Under the pieces are notes generated by a model. It saw only the letters and a list, made by a program, of their open reading frames with translations, made no database searches and was not told the DNA's origin. The position numbers and the translations under genes were made by a program. A DNA stretch of 64,000 nt. Origin: Leptodactylus fallax. Lineage: Eukaryota > Chordata > Amphibia > Anura > Leptodactylidae. Location: assembly GCA_947044405.1 (NCBI GenBank), contig CAMRHE010000035.1, forward strand, positions 9,955,501 through 10,019,500, in the 5' to 3' direction. This document shows, in pieces, positions 20,301 to 30,131 of this stretch; positions within the stretch are counted from its first letter, which is position 1, and every line of letters starts with the position of its first letter.

Positions 20301-20880
20301 TGTTAGAGTAATCCTATAGCTAATCTTATATATCCTACATTGTAACCTCATATAGCCATACATATATACTCATGCATTATGAACCAATGTTTCAAAAAGA
20401 CTTTGTATTTCATATCACATGACCTTTTCTTGTTTTTACCATTTTTGTACATATTCTCATTTTTATACACAGCAAACAATTTGTACTGCCAACTTTTTGT
20501 GTAGACAGTCTGACCAGATATGGTCACAGATATGGTTGAAGGATGCGAGGGAGTCAAGATTACTTAATCCATCATTGTTATATAACATTACAACTATTGT
20601 GTAACATGGGTTAAATATAATTTGAGATGAATTCCCAGAAATTGTGTAAAATCCCATATTTGTATGCCAATAACCCATCCCAAATTTACGTAATATGATT
20701 GATTGCTACTCTTGGTTTATACTCTATAAAATAAACGACCAGTGCTCCTCCCACAGGAGATCTCTGGCAGTTACTGATAAATCTGTGTTGTCTCTGTCTT
20801 ATTACCGGTACCGGGTTGGGTTGTTGGGTTACACCTGACTTATTTACCTAATCTACCTGGGTTTATTAACTACTATTACA
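20301..20880 (+). repeat. Solo LTR, 580 bp, with 5-bp target duplication GTTAC
   Basis: It starts TGTTAGAGTAATCC and ends CTACTATTACA, the TG...CA form, and is flanked on both sides by GTTAC (20296-20300 and 20881-20885). AATAAA-type text (TATAAAATAAACGACC) near 20725 would serve as a poly(A) signal. Joining the flanks restores continuous L1 ORF2 text. The superfamily is not certain; the TGTTAGA start would fit copia or another 5-bp-duplicating LTR group. Confidence 0.8.
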
Positions 20881-20885
20881 GTTAC

Positions 20886-21496
20886 CATGGTCCAACCTTG
20901 GTCTAGGGCGGGCCTGTTCTGATTAGCTGATAGGGTTGACCACTTGACCCTGGAGCTCCGGCCCTTTGACTATTTCACCTCCACCGAGTGGCTCCATTAC
21001 CGACAAATTGCCCACTTTGCCTTCATTTTATATGGTTCTCTTAAGATTTCCCTCCCCACTGAATTTGAAAAACTGCTGAGAAGGTACCTTTACAAGGGGT
21101 TTGATTACCATGATTTATCAGTTCCGCTCCGGAGGGATGGGCCCTTCCTGTACACATATATATCAGATGGGAAGAGGCCTTTGGACGACTGATTTCCCCT
21201 GCACAGTGGCAGATAATATGGTCAAATGCTTCCAAGTCCTCCATGTGCGTGACATTTAAGGAGACACAATGTAAGTGTCTGATGCATTGGTATCATACCC
21301 CTGCCCTCTTGCATTCTTTAAATCTTATGATTCACTCAGAATGTTGGCTGTGTGGTTCTGCTGTGGGCATGCTTCATCACCTTTTCTGGGATTGTCCTTT
21401 AATATTGGGCTTCTGGACGGAGGTGACGATAATCACTGATGGACTTTTCCTACAGGGCATGCCAGTAGATCCCTTCCCATATTTGCTTAATTTACC
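20886..21496 (+). pseudogene. L1 ORF2 relic: C-terminal region with Cys-rich motif
   Basis: Reading gives GPTLV, DYFTSTEWLHYRQIAHFAF and then EFEKLLRRYL. After a frame change it gives KCLMHWYHTPALLHSL and CWLCGSAVGMLHHLFWDC with the conserved C-x2-C, His and Trp-x-Cys of the L1 C-terminal domain. It is continued after the hAT MITE at 21913. Confidence 0.7.
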
Positions 21497-21504
21497 CCCT
21501 AGAC

Positions 21505-21904
21505 CAGGGGTCCCCAACCACCGATCCGCGGACCAGGGCCAGGCTGTTGGGGGTTGTTTGCCGGTCCGCAGGCTGGCCTCAGTCTTAGCTGGATACTTTG
21601 CGCTAGGCCACGTTGCTATGGTAACGTGTAAACTATCAGCTACTGCAGCATTCTGTAGCTGCTAAGGATGCCGCGCTACCCGATAGTTTACACGTTACCA
21701 TAGCAACGTGGCCTAGCACGAAGTATCCAGCCTCGGTGTCGCTTACCTTACCATCTCGGCGGAGAGTCTTCCCGTCCACATGGTGGAGCCCGCATATAAC
21801 CCTGCCTCCATATGACCAAAGCCACGTCCCTGTCCCACCCCCACCCCACCGGGCCATCCTCTACGGCAGCTGTTCCCCGGTGAAAAATAGGTTGGTGACC
21901 ACTA
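21505..21904. mobile_element. Nonautonomous hAT MITE, 400 bp, 8-bp target duplication CCCTAGAC
   Basis: The flanks 21497-21504 and 21905-21912 are both CCCTAGAC. The termini CAGGGGTCCCCAACC and (inverted) TAGTGGTCACCAACC match at 12 of 15 positions. Eight-base duplications and CAG/TAG termini are hAT features. Inside is a long inverted repeat (21591-21639 with 21682-21728) around a 42-bp centre. No transposase is present. Confidence 0.9.
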
Positions 21905-21912
21905 CCCTAGAC

Positions 21913-22135
21913 AACTGGGCAAGAAGGCCTCCAAACTGTTTCTCTACAGATGTACAGCGGCTAAGACCCTCAAAGCATTACACTGGAAACGTGTTAACCC
22001 TCCATCTGGTACAGATCTCCTCATCCATATGAAGGATGTTCGTAGTCTATAAAGCCTGATGGCTACTCTGAATAACATGGTGGAAGCCTTTGACTCTATT
22101 TGGTCTTCGTGGGATACTTACTGTCCCTGATGGGT
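21913..22135 (+). pseudogene. L1 ORF2 relic: extreme C-terminus
   Basis: Diverged text such as AKTLKALHWKRVNPPSG and MATLNNMVEAFDSIWSSWD corresponds to the end of ORF2. The L1 3' end and poly(A) were not located. Confidence 0.55.
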
Positions 22136-22399
22136 TCTCTTCCAGTACCCTTCATAAGGCTCCTGACGGCAATAGCAACTGAACTGCTCCTATGATCTTA
22201 CCTCATGGAAGATGTTTGGTTAGTTGGAACCAAAGTGAAGTGATGCTCTGGTTGCATGTGATCACAGCAGCTGAAAGGTTAAATGTCCATGTTTAGAGAG
22301 GGCTAATTTATTGCAGTGTATTGAAAAATACAGATGCTTATACTACAGGCTGCATACCACAGCCTGTAATAGAAGCAAATGAATGACAAGCCTGGGAGC

Positions 22400-22643
22400 C
22401 TTCAAAACGACAGCACCCTTGCACTGTTGGGAAAATGGTGCCTCGGTCAACTTTGACCGTGGCATGAAGAGGTTAATGCCTGTGATCAGTGCAGGCACTG
22501 ATCGCGGGCAATGCCTCCTGTTCTCCGCTGTATTATACACTGGAGACCCAATGGCTATGGTGGCTGCTCAGGTGCTGAGCGGTAACCATATTTAAATACC
22601 TGACATGTGCCGTAATTGTACGGCAGATGTTGGGAAAGGGTTA
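22400..22643. repeat. End fragment of a TTAA-flanked repeat
   Basis: The GTGATCAGTGCAGGCACTGATC hairpin region and the terminal GGGAAAGGGTTAA at 22631-22643 resemble the right end at 63590-63603. Confidence 0.45.
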
Positions 22644-22857
22644 AAAAAAAAATCAAACATATGCTTTATTTTCCAGTCTGGTGTGATAAATGAATAATGG
22701 TATTTACTATACAGGTTCTCATGGCTGAACATGTCTAGTTATGTGTGTCATAAAATGAGCAGCTTTTGTGATTTGCCATTACAGAGTGTTATGCTATCTA
22801 CTCTATATGCATCTATGTGTTTTATTAAATGCAGCCTGTCAAGGACTGCTCATGTAT

Positions 22858-23035
22858 CCATTTAACTCCTTAAGCCACATAAATTGTACTTTCCATTTTG
22901 CAAAAGCTTTACCTTTTTTATTTTTATGCTTACAGAGTCATTTGAGGGCTTACTTTTGTGAGACAAATTGTACTTCATAGTGGTACCATTTAATCTTCTG
23001 TACGATTTACTAGGAAGCTGGAAAAAATTCAGAAT
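22858..23035. repeat. Start fragment of the same TTAA-flanked repeat family
   Basis: It begins TTTAACTCCTTAAG and includes TTGAGGGCTTACTTTTGTGA and GTGGTACCATTTAA, shared with 26883-27709. 23036-23700 shows no gene. Confidence 0.45.
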
Positions 23036-23699
23036 GGAATGGAATCCGCTTACATACACCTCTCGCAATGTGCTGACTACATGTGCATGTGCAGTATTAT
23101 GCCCACTGTGCCAGATCTCCGAGCACCACATGGCGCATGTGCTGCACATTATTCACTGGCCTCCTCATTCACAGGCGTTTATTCCGTCGGCGCCTGTGAA
23201 TATTGGATCGCAGGTACACTGTCTGACCACCTCATCCTGCAGTTCCTGGATCCCTGGTGCTCCCTCCACCGGCAGTATTTTACTCTATCCTGATAAGTGC
23301 TGCCTATTTAGCATACTCCTTTATATTACTCTTCTACAAAAAGCTTGACTTAGACCAAAACGTTGTTCTGCATTAAGGACTGCTACCTCTGATCTACTGC
23401 AGTAGATGTATTGACTCATGGATTATATTCTGCGTTCACTGATTTTATTAAGAACTTGCTCACAATAAACCCTGTGTGATTTAGCATTCTGAAATAGTAT
23501 GTGCCGTAGCCTTCTACTACATGTGTAAAGGGTTAGAGAACCCTTCTACTGAGCACTGGTGAGTGTGGTACATCTTTTGATTCAATAGGTTCTAAACTGT
23601 CATGACAACCTGGACCTGAGGTAATGTTCTGGAGAAATTTCAGAATGGGGGTATGTTGCATTGTAATTGTAAAGTTTACATCTTTAACATTATTTTTAA

Positions 23700-24020
23700 T
23701 AATTAATTTTAAGGGGTTGTCCAGTTATAGTTTATATAATGAAGTTATACGATATTCCAGTAAACTTTCTGCATAAATTCCTCACAGTTTTCTAGATCTC
23801 TGCTTGCTGTCATTCATTGTTTACTTCCAGTGGCTAAAAATCAGTCCATGGTCATGTGATGTACAGTCCATGGTCATGTGATGGACACACAGGTGCACAT
23901 CTAGTTGCCAGGCAGATGTCTGATTACTGTGCTGTGTCTGTAACGGGCTGCGCACCTGTGAGTCAGACACCGCCCTCCTGACATTACAGAGAGCAAATAG
24001 CATATCAGACACTGAAGATA
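23700..24020. repeat. Dispersed repeat with inverted halves (family E)
   Basis: It starts AAGGGGTTGTCCAG and contains GGTCATGTGATG repeated at 23850 and 23873, plus the words TTGTTTACTTCCAG and CACAGGTGCACAT. I recall this type from frog genomes, but there is only one copy here. Confidence 0.4.
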
Positions 24021-24030
24021 ACTGCACTTA

Positions 24031-24207
24031 GGCCTGGTTCACATCTGCGTTCGGGTTTCTATTCAGGGAGTCCGCTTGGGGATTATAGTCTATGGAGTCC
24101 GCGGGTTTCCCAGGTAAACCGCTTTTTTATGTGTATAGGTTTCCGTTCGGGGGGGTCCCCAAGTGGACTCCCCGAACGGAAACCCGAACGCAGATGTGAA
24201 CCGGACC
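24031..24207. mobile_element. PIF/Harbinger-like MITE, 177 bp, TTA target duplication
   Basis: The termini GGCCTGGTTCACATCTGCG and the inverted GGTCCGGTTCACATCTGCG are near-identical for ~30 bp. They are flanked by TTA (24028-24030 and 24208-24210). A 3-bp TWA duplication fits Harbinger. A related longer element lies at 46868-47109. Confidence 0.7.
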
Positions 24208-24214
24208 TTACTGC

Positions 24215-24650
24215 TTGTGAAAATTCCAACTGCATCAGACTCAGTGGAGCAGCACCTATTGATTGATGTAAAGCGCTGGACTTGTTGAAGGTGTTAAAAG
24301 GTTCTCATTAAGTAAGACAATGTAATGTCACAATTATTCACCAAATCAGTGCTGGTCAACATCATGCAAAAGTAACACATGATTGAGTTCCCATGAGCTA
24401 AACCTATATATACCTAAAATAAAATCTGGAATGCATAATCTGATCACCAAAATATTTGAGATTACAATGCAAACCATCTCATCCTCTCTGTATCAAAAAA
24501 GACAAAGTTAAGCCAATAAACATTTGTAGAGGGTTGACCATAGTGGAGAAAATACTGACCTCCCTCCTTTGTCTCCTAGACTATTTCAAGGCCCTAGTAC
24601 AGTATATAGAGTGTGCCTGTAAACCATAGAGATCTTAACCCTTTGATCTC
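24215..24650. other. No gene seen
   Basis: Unremarkable AT-rich sequence. Confidence 0.4.
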
Positions 24651-24866
24651 AGTCCCCACATTGCGAAAACACAACATTTTTTGTTGCAGATTTTGCTGCG
24701 ATTTTTTTGAGCCAAAGTCAGGAGTGTGTTAAACAGGGAAACGTCAAAGAGCTGCCTTTATATTTCCCATTCCTTTTCAAGCCACTCCTGACTTTGGCTA
24801 AAAAAAAAATGCAACAAAATCTGTAACAAAAAATGCTGTTTCCGCAACGTGGAGCTTTAGCCTTGA
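24651..24866. repeat. Foldback MITE, family A (copy 3)
   Basis: The left arm CCCCACATTGCG...GAGCCAAAGTCAGGAGTG mirrors the right arm CACTCCTGACTTTGGCT...CGCAACGTGGAGC around TTTCCCATTCCTTTTCAAG. Confidence 0.7.
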
Positions 24867-25665
24867 ATGGAAACAGATCACCTAATTTGCCAAGTCTTGA
24901 AAATATGCAAGATTCAAGCCTGATAATTCTGCAAATTATAGTCAAATTCTGTCACATGAACATACGCTAAGATAGAGAGGTAATCCTTGAGAAAAGTAAC
25001 ATCTTCAAAAAGAAGTACAAAATTTAAATTTATCCTGCTTATTTTTTTTTTTTAATCTACATCTGTTTTTTTTTTATTTAAATAAACTTTACCCCATTAA
25101 GATGCATAGGTGAAATATACTGGCTTGAATCAGTTCTATCTGTATACTGTTTTGCTGCTACACTTACATGGTAATTGACTTTGAGCTCCCGTATTTGGAC
25201 ATTGTTTTGCATTCTCACGAACTTGGCATACGGCCTGGGTCTGCAGGGAGGCTCTCATTTTAAGTTTTCATGTTTTGACTTAAGTGATGTGTGGAAATTT
25301 GCCAGGTGAATGGGTTAGGTTAATTAAGGCTGTGGATGGAGAAATCTCATATCTATTTATCTGTATGGGGGAAATTTAGATGAACAATTTTAATGTACAA
25401 GAAATAATAATGTCAATGCATTATTTTATTGCATCTGTGTACTGTGTACATCATTAAATAAGTCTCTTCATGTGCTATTAATACCTTTTGTTGTACTTAC
25501 ATACATTACATATAGCTGATATTAAGATATTAGTGGCTGTGATCCTTTGATGCTTATACTTTATTTGTGCAATTTAACTTCAGGATGTTACTCACTTATA
25601 CAGTAAATCCACCATAATGCAATGCACAGGCACTTAATTCAAATGTCTTCTCTTTTCCTTTTCAG
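24867..25665. other. No gene seen
   Basis: AT-rich, with few recognisable repeats. It ends in a pyrimidine tract that could be a splice acceptor (see 25666). Confidence 0.4.
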
Positions 25666-25728
25666 ACTTGATTGGCAACCACGTTTCATAAAAGAGAGAA
25701 GAGATTTTAAAGATTTGAACGAAAATGT
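25666..25728 (+). other. Candidate 63-nt exon (unproven)
   Basis: The pyrimidine tract TCTTCTCTTTTCCTTTTCAG ends at 25665, and a donor-like GTAAGA starts at 25729. The 63 bases between are open in one frame only (LDWQPRFIKERRDFKDLNEN), with the other two stopped. A length divisible by three and good splice sites are suggestive, but a 21-codon open stretch is common by chance. I do not recognise the peptide. Confidence 0.2.
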
Positions 25729-26882
25729 GTAAGAAAATATTTTTTCCAGGGTGTTGAATTTATTATATCTCTGATACAGGGTGTCAAATGACATAGGATT
25801 ACCAAAGGTGAAACCTCTTAGGGTCATGAGCTCTTCATAAGGCCATCACAATAGCATCATCATCATCAATACAACAGTTAACAGAAAAAAAAACAACTAG
25901 TAAGCGACTGGGGATCAACGAGAGGACTCTGATAAAAAAAGGCAGATCTACATATACTGTATATATTCAGACATCTGGTTTCCAAATACGGTTTGCCATC
26001 CGTCTAGGAAAAGAATCAAAACCTTCTTACAGTTCTTTGGTCCACAAATATGTACTCCAGATACAAATTGCAGAATATCATAGCCCAGGATATTACATCC
26101 CCACATGGATCTTGGGGTCACCCACATGACATTGGATATATTATGGATAGCTTGTGTTGATTGACTTACAATAATCTTTCAGATCTTATTGATAATATTT
26201 TTTTTTATTTGCAAAAATAACTACAAAGTTTGTAAAGCAATTAAGTGCATGTACAGATGTCCTGTACGGTTGGACAGGGGGCTCAGTTATTTTCAGTGGT
26301 AGCATAGAACAATAAACATGCCTAGTGTTTTTACTTTCAATGTGCCTGATTGACCATAATATAAAATAACATATCAACTTTAAGTGAACGTGTAATCCAT
26401 CATCAGTATTATCAGTATATTATTTTTGTAAAAAAATACATCTTGCATTCAAACAAGAGCCTATTTGGAATGATGTGTATTTGGCAAGGTCACACTGCAT
26501 AATGTGTACACTTAGCAGCTCCGAGGTGGAACCCACACATTTACTGTGGGCCAAACTTGTAGAAATGTAAGCATTTAACACAATGTGAATTTGTATTTAT
26601 ATTTTTGCATTAAAAATGAATTAACAGACTTAAATGAAATATCTTAGATGATCATATTAGAACAAATAGCAGTATTTTCAATGTGCTGAAAATATATGAA
26701 TTTTAGGAAAGTTTATAAGATGCCCAGACTCTAGCTTATTTGTTTATTCTTAGCAATGGCACAGTCAAGTACAGTATACAGTACTTAAGCCAAAATAATT
26801 CATAATTTACAAATAATGCTATCACATGATGGCACCCTCCTAATATTAGATGTACACCTAGACAATACCACCAGTATCACAT
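25729..26882. other. No gene seen
   Basis: AT-rich, low in recognisable repeats and without coding signal. Confidence 0.4.
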
Positions 26883-27709
26883 TTAACCCTTTAAGGACGC
26901 AGGATAGTTTGCACTATCTTTCCCTGCCTTCCAAAATTCAAAACTTTTTTTATTTTTCTTTGTTGACATAACAATGTTAGGGCTTATTCTTTGTGTGACG
27001 AGTTGTACTTTAATTTTGCACTATTTTGGGGTACATATAATGTTTTGATTAGCTATTATTAACGTTTTTGGGGGACTGTGTAAAAAAATATATAATTATA
27101 TCAGAATTTTTTTGCATTGCAACTTTGTCCGGCAGGTCATTTAGATAACGGTGATACCATATTTGTATTGGTTTTATTATTTTTTAGTGCTTTTACAAAT
27201 AAAACATCACTTTTTGAAAATGAACAATTTTCCTGGGGTCACCATATTCTGATGCGTATAATTGTTTTGTTGACAAAAATATGTAAGGCTCTTTATTTGC
27301 GGGCCAAGCTGTAGATTTTATTGGTACCAATGATTGGTATATATGACTTTTTGATCTTTTATTGCTATTACACTTGAATAGTGCAAACTTATCCATGCAT
27401 GCGAATACCTAACATGTTACTTTATTTTTGTTGTTTATGTTGTGTGTCTTTTAAACTAACTTTTTATTATTTGTTCATTTTTTATACTTTATTTTGAACT
27501 TTTTATTTTTTTTATTTTTACCTGTCCCATAAGGGGATTTGAAACTGGGATCTCTGATCCCCAGTGCAATGTACTGCAATGCATTGTATTTCAGCACGTT
27601 GCACATAGGCTTCCTATGTGTTATAGGGAATGGCAACCACTCGAGCTGTGCAGGGGATCGAAATTGTGGCGGGGAGGTCATCTTGTGATCACAGCATCCG
27701 AGGGGTTAA
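26883..27709. mobile_element. TTAA-flanked nonautonomous element, ~0.83 kb
   Basis: It starts TTAACCCTTTAAGGACGCAG and ends CATCCGAGGGGTTAA. The outer TTAA on each side fits a TTAA-targeting DNA transposon (piggyBac or Kolobok type). The internal words AGGGCTTATTCTTTGTGTG and TGGGGTCACCATATTCTGA recur in fragments at 15160-15420, 22858-23035 and 62650-63603. No transposase is seen. Confidence 0.6.
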
Positions 27710-27794
27710 TCCTCTAGAGTCGAGAATTTTCCCCAAATAATAACATTATACTGTGCTCATATTAGGGGACATTAACAATAGAAGCACACAAAGT

Positions 27795-28060
27795 GTCCAT
27801 GCAATAGGCGATAATGCGCTGTGTTTTTTCCTGCAGCATTTTTCATTGAGTTTTTGCTGCATTTTCTGTGCTTTTTTACTTCCACTATTCAACTATTCCA
27901 CTATTCCGCTGCCAAAATTAACATACTGCGTTTTTCGAAAATGCACTTGATTTGCACTGATTTTCTGCAGCTCTTTTTTTCCGTAATGTATGAATGAGAT
28001 TAACAAGAATCTCATTTACTTTGCTGGTACTGTAAAAGGAAGCATTTTTTCCACTGCATT
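27795..28060. repeat. Foldback MITE related to family B
   Basis: Contains GTTTTTTCCTGCAGCATTTT and ATTAACATACTGCGTTTTTC, of the same type as 11573 and 13213. Confidence 0.45.
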
Positions 28061-28079
28061 TCTACAGCCTTGGAGTGCT

Positions 28080-28280
28080 GGAGTTCTAGTTTTGCATCCA
28101 ACTAAAGACAACATCTGCAGGTTTGCTTGGGTTTCCTACAGTTACTCTGGTTTCCTCCCACACTCCAAAGATATACCGATAGGGAATTTAGATTGTGAGC
28201 CATATATGGGACAGTGACAAAGTCTATAAAGCGCTGTGGAATATGTTTGTACTATACAAGTAAACAAAGTAATTAAATAA
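28080..28280 (+). repeat. SINE-like dispersed repeat tail
   Basis: The text TCCTCCCACACTCCAAAGAT, then TAGATTGTGAGCC and TAAAGCGCTGTGGAATATGT, is a widespread vertebrate short-repeat tail. The end word resembles the one at 41925-41965 (inverse orientation). Fragment 28300-28405 belongs to another dispersed repeat. Confidence 0.45.
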
Positions 28281-28488
28281 AACCTGTGGCCTTAACATTA
28301 GGCCTCATGCTCACGTTTTTCACAGTCAGCACACGGATGACACATGGTGCACTTTCTGTACTGTTCGATCACGATCTGGCAACACGCACATGGTCGTGTA
28401 CATATTGTCTTAGTTAGAAAATTGTTAATAATCTTTATTGAATGAATTTCTTGATGACTATGAGGTCCTGTCAACTTTTTCAGATATA

Positions 28489-30129
28489 CAGTGGGTACGG
28501 AAAGTATTCAGACCCCTTTAAATTTTTCAGTCTTTCATTTTTCATTGCAGCTATTTGCTAAAAGCAAAAAAGTTCATTTTATTTCTCATTAATGTACACT
28601 CAGCACCCCATCTTGACAGAAAAAAAACAGAAATGCAGATATTTTAGCAAATTTATTAAAAAAGAAAAACTGAAATATCACATGTTCATAAGTATTCAGA
28701 CCCTTTGCTCAGTATTGAGTAGAAGCACCCTTTTGAGCTAGTACAGCCATGAGTCTTCTTGGGAATGATGCAAGAAGTTTTTCACATCTGGTTTTGGGGA
28801 TCCTCTGCCATTTTTCCTTGCAGATCCTCTCCAATTCCGTCAGGTTGGATGGTGAACGTTGGTGGACAGCCATTTTCAGGTCTCTCCAGAGATGCTCAAT
28901 TGGGTTGAGGTCAGGGCTCTGGCTGGGCGAGTCAAGAATGGTCACAGAGTTGTTCCGAAGCCACTCCTTTGTTATTTTAGCTGTGTGCTTAGGGTCATTG
29001 TCTTGTTGGAAGGTGAACCTTCGGCCTAGGCTGAGGTCCAGAGCACTCTGGAAGAGGTTTTCTTCCAGGATATCTCTGTACTTGGCCACATTCATCTTTC
29101 CTTCAATTGCAACCAGTCTTCCTGTCCCTGCAGCTGAAAAACAACCCATAGCATGATGCTGCCACCACCATGTATCACTGTTGGGATTGTATTTGGCAGG
29201 TGATGAGCAGTGCCTGGTTTTCTCCACACATACCGCTTAGAATTAACGCCAAAATGTTCAATCTTCGTCTCATCAGACCAGAGAATCTTATTTCTCATAG
29301 TCTGGGAGTCCTTCATGTGTTTTTTGGCAAACTCTATGCGGGCTTTCATATGTCTTGCACTGAGGAGAGGCTTCCTTCGGGCCACTCTGCCATAAAGTCC
29401 CGACTGGTGGAGGGCTGCAGTGATAGTTGACTTTGTAGAACTTTCTCCCATCTCCCTACTGCATCTCTGGAGCTCAGCCACAGTGATCTTTGGGTTCTTC
29501 TTTACCTCTCTCACCAAGGCTCTTCTCCCACGATTGCTCAGTTTGGGTGGATGGCCAGGTGTAGGAAGAGTTCTGGTCATCCCACACTTCTTCCATTTAA
29601 GGATTATGGAGGCCACTGTGCTCTTAGGAACCTTGAGTGCTGCATAAATTTTTTTGTAAGCTTGACCAGATCTGTGCCTTGCTACAATTCTGTCTCTGAG
29701 CTCCTTGGGCAGTTCCTTTGACCTCATGATTCTCATTTGCTCTGACATGCACTGTGATCTGCGAGGTCTTATATAGACTGGTGTTTGCCTTTCCTAATCA
29801 AGTCCAATCAGTTTAATTAAACACAGCTGGACTCCAATGAAGGAGTAGATCCATCGCAAGGAGGATCAGAAGGAAATGGACAGCCAGTGAGTTAAATATG
29901 AGTGTCACAGCAAAGGGTCTGAATAATTATGACCATGTGATATTTCAGTTTTTTTCTTTTTTAATAAATTTACAAAAATATCTACATTTCTGTTTGTTTT
30001 TCTGTCAAGATGGGGTGCTGAGTATACATTAATGAGAAATAAAATGAACTTTTTTGCTTTTAGCAAATGGCTGCAATGAAACAAAGAGTGAAAAATTTAA
30101 AGGGGTCTGAATACTTTTCGTACCCACTG
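28489..30129 (-). mobile_element. Tc1-like transposon (family 3), 1,641 bp, TA-flanked
   Basis: Ends read CAGTGGGTACG inward and are flanked by TA at 28487-28488 and 30130-30131. Inverted repeats are ~210 bp, with outer GTATTCAGACCCCTTT and inner GTATTCAGACCCTTTG direct repeats (IR/DR layout). The transposase is on the - strand. Confidence 0.95.
28709..29748 (-). pseudogene. Tc1-like transposase, one frameshift
   Basis: The N-terminal half has MRSKELPKELRDRIV followed by helix-turn-helix units and GHPPKLS at the hinge. The catalytic Asp of WSDETKIEHFG is in this half. The frame is lost at about 29146, in the GGGSIMLW motif, where one G of a G-run is missing compared with related transposases. 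In the other frame the protein goes on with GCFSAAGTGRLVAIEG, the second Asp in QQDNDPKH and Glu in LNPIEHLW, and ends GASTQY. The first ATG is at 29748 with further ATGs close behind; MRSKEL is the usual family start. All three catalytic residues survive. It would be a DD34E cut-and-paste transposase. Confidence 0.92.
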
Positions 30130-30131
30130 TA

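Larger units (their letters stand above)
15471..22135 (+). mobile_element. L1-clade LINE, decayed and split by later insertions
   Basis: Pieces in consistent order on the + strand translate to L1 ORF1 and ORF2. These are an ORF1-like start (MGKRMP near 15569), the ORF1 RRM-proximal motif near 16360-16420, then ORF2 linker, RT, thumb and C-terminal Cys-His region up to about 22135. The coding frames contain many stops and shifts. Most of the apurinic-type endonuclease region is missing between 16450 and 16740, suggesting an internal deletion. Four separate insertions (18225-18486, 18580-18945 and neighbours, 20301-20880, 21505-21904) interrupt it. Confidence 0.8.
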
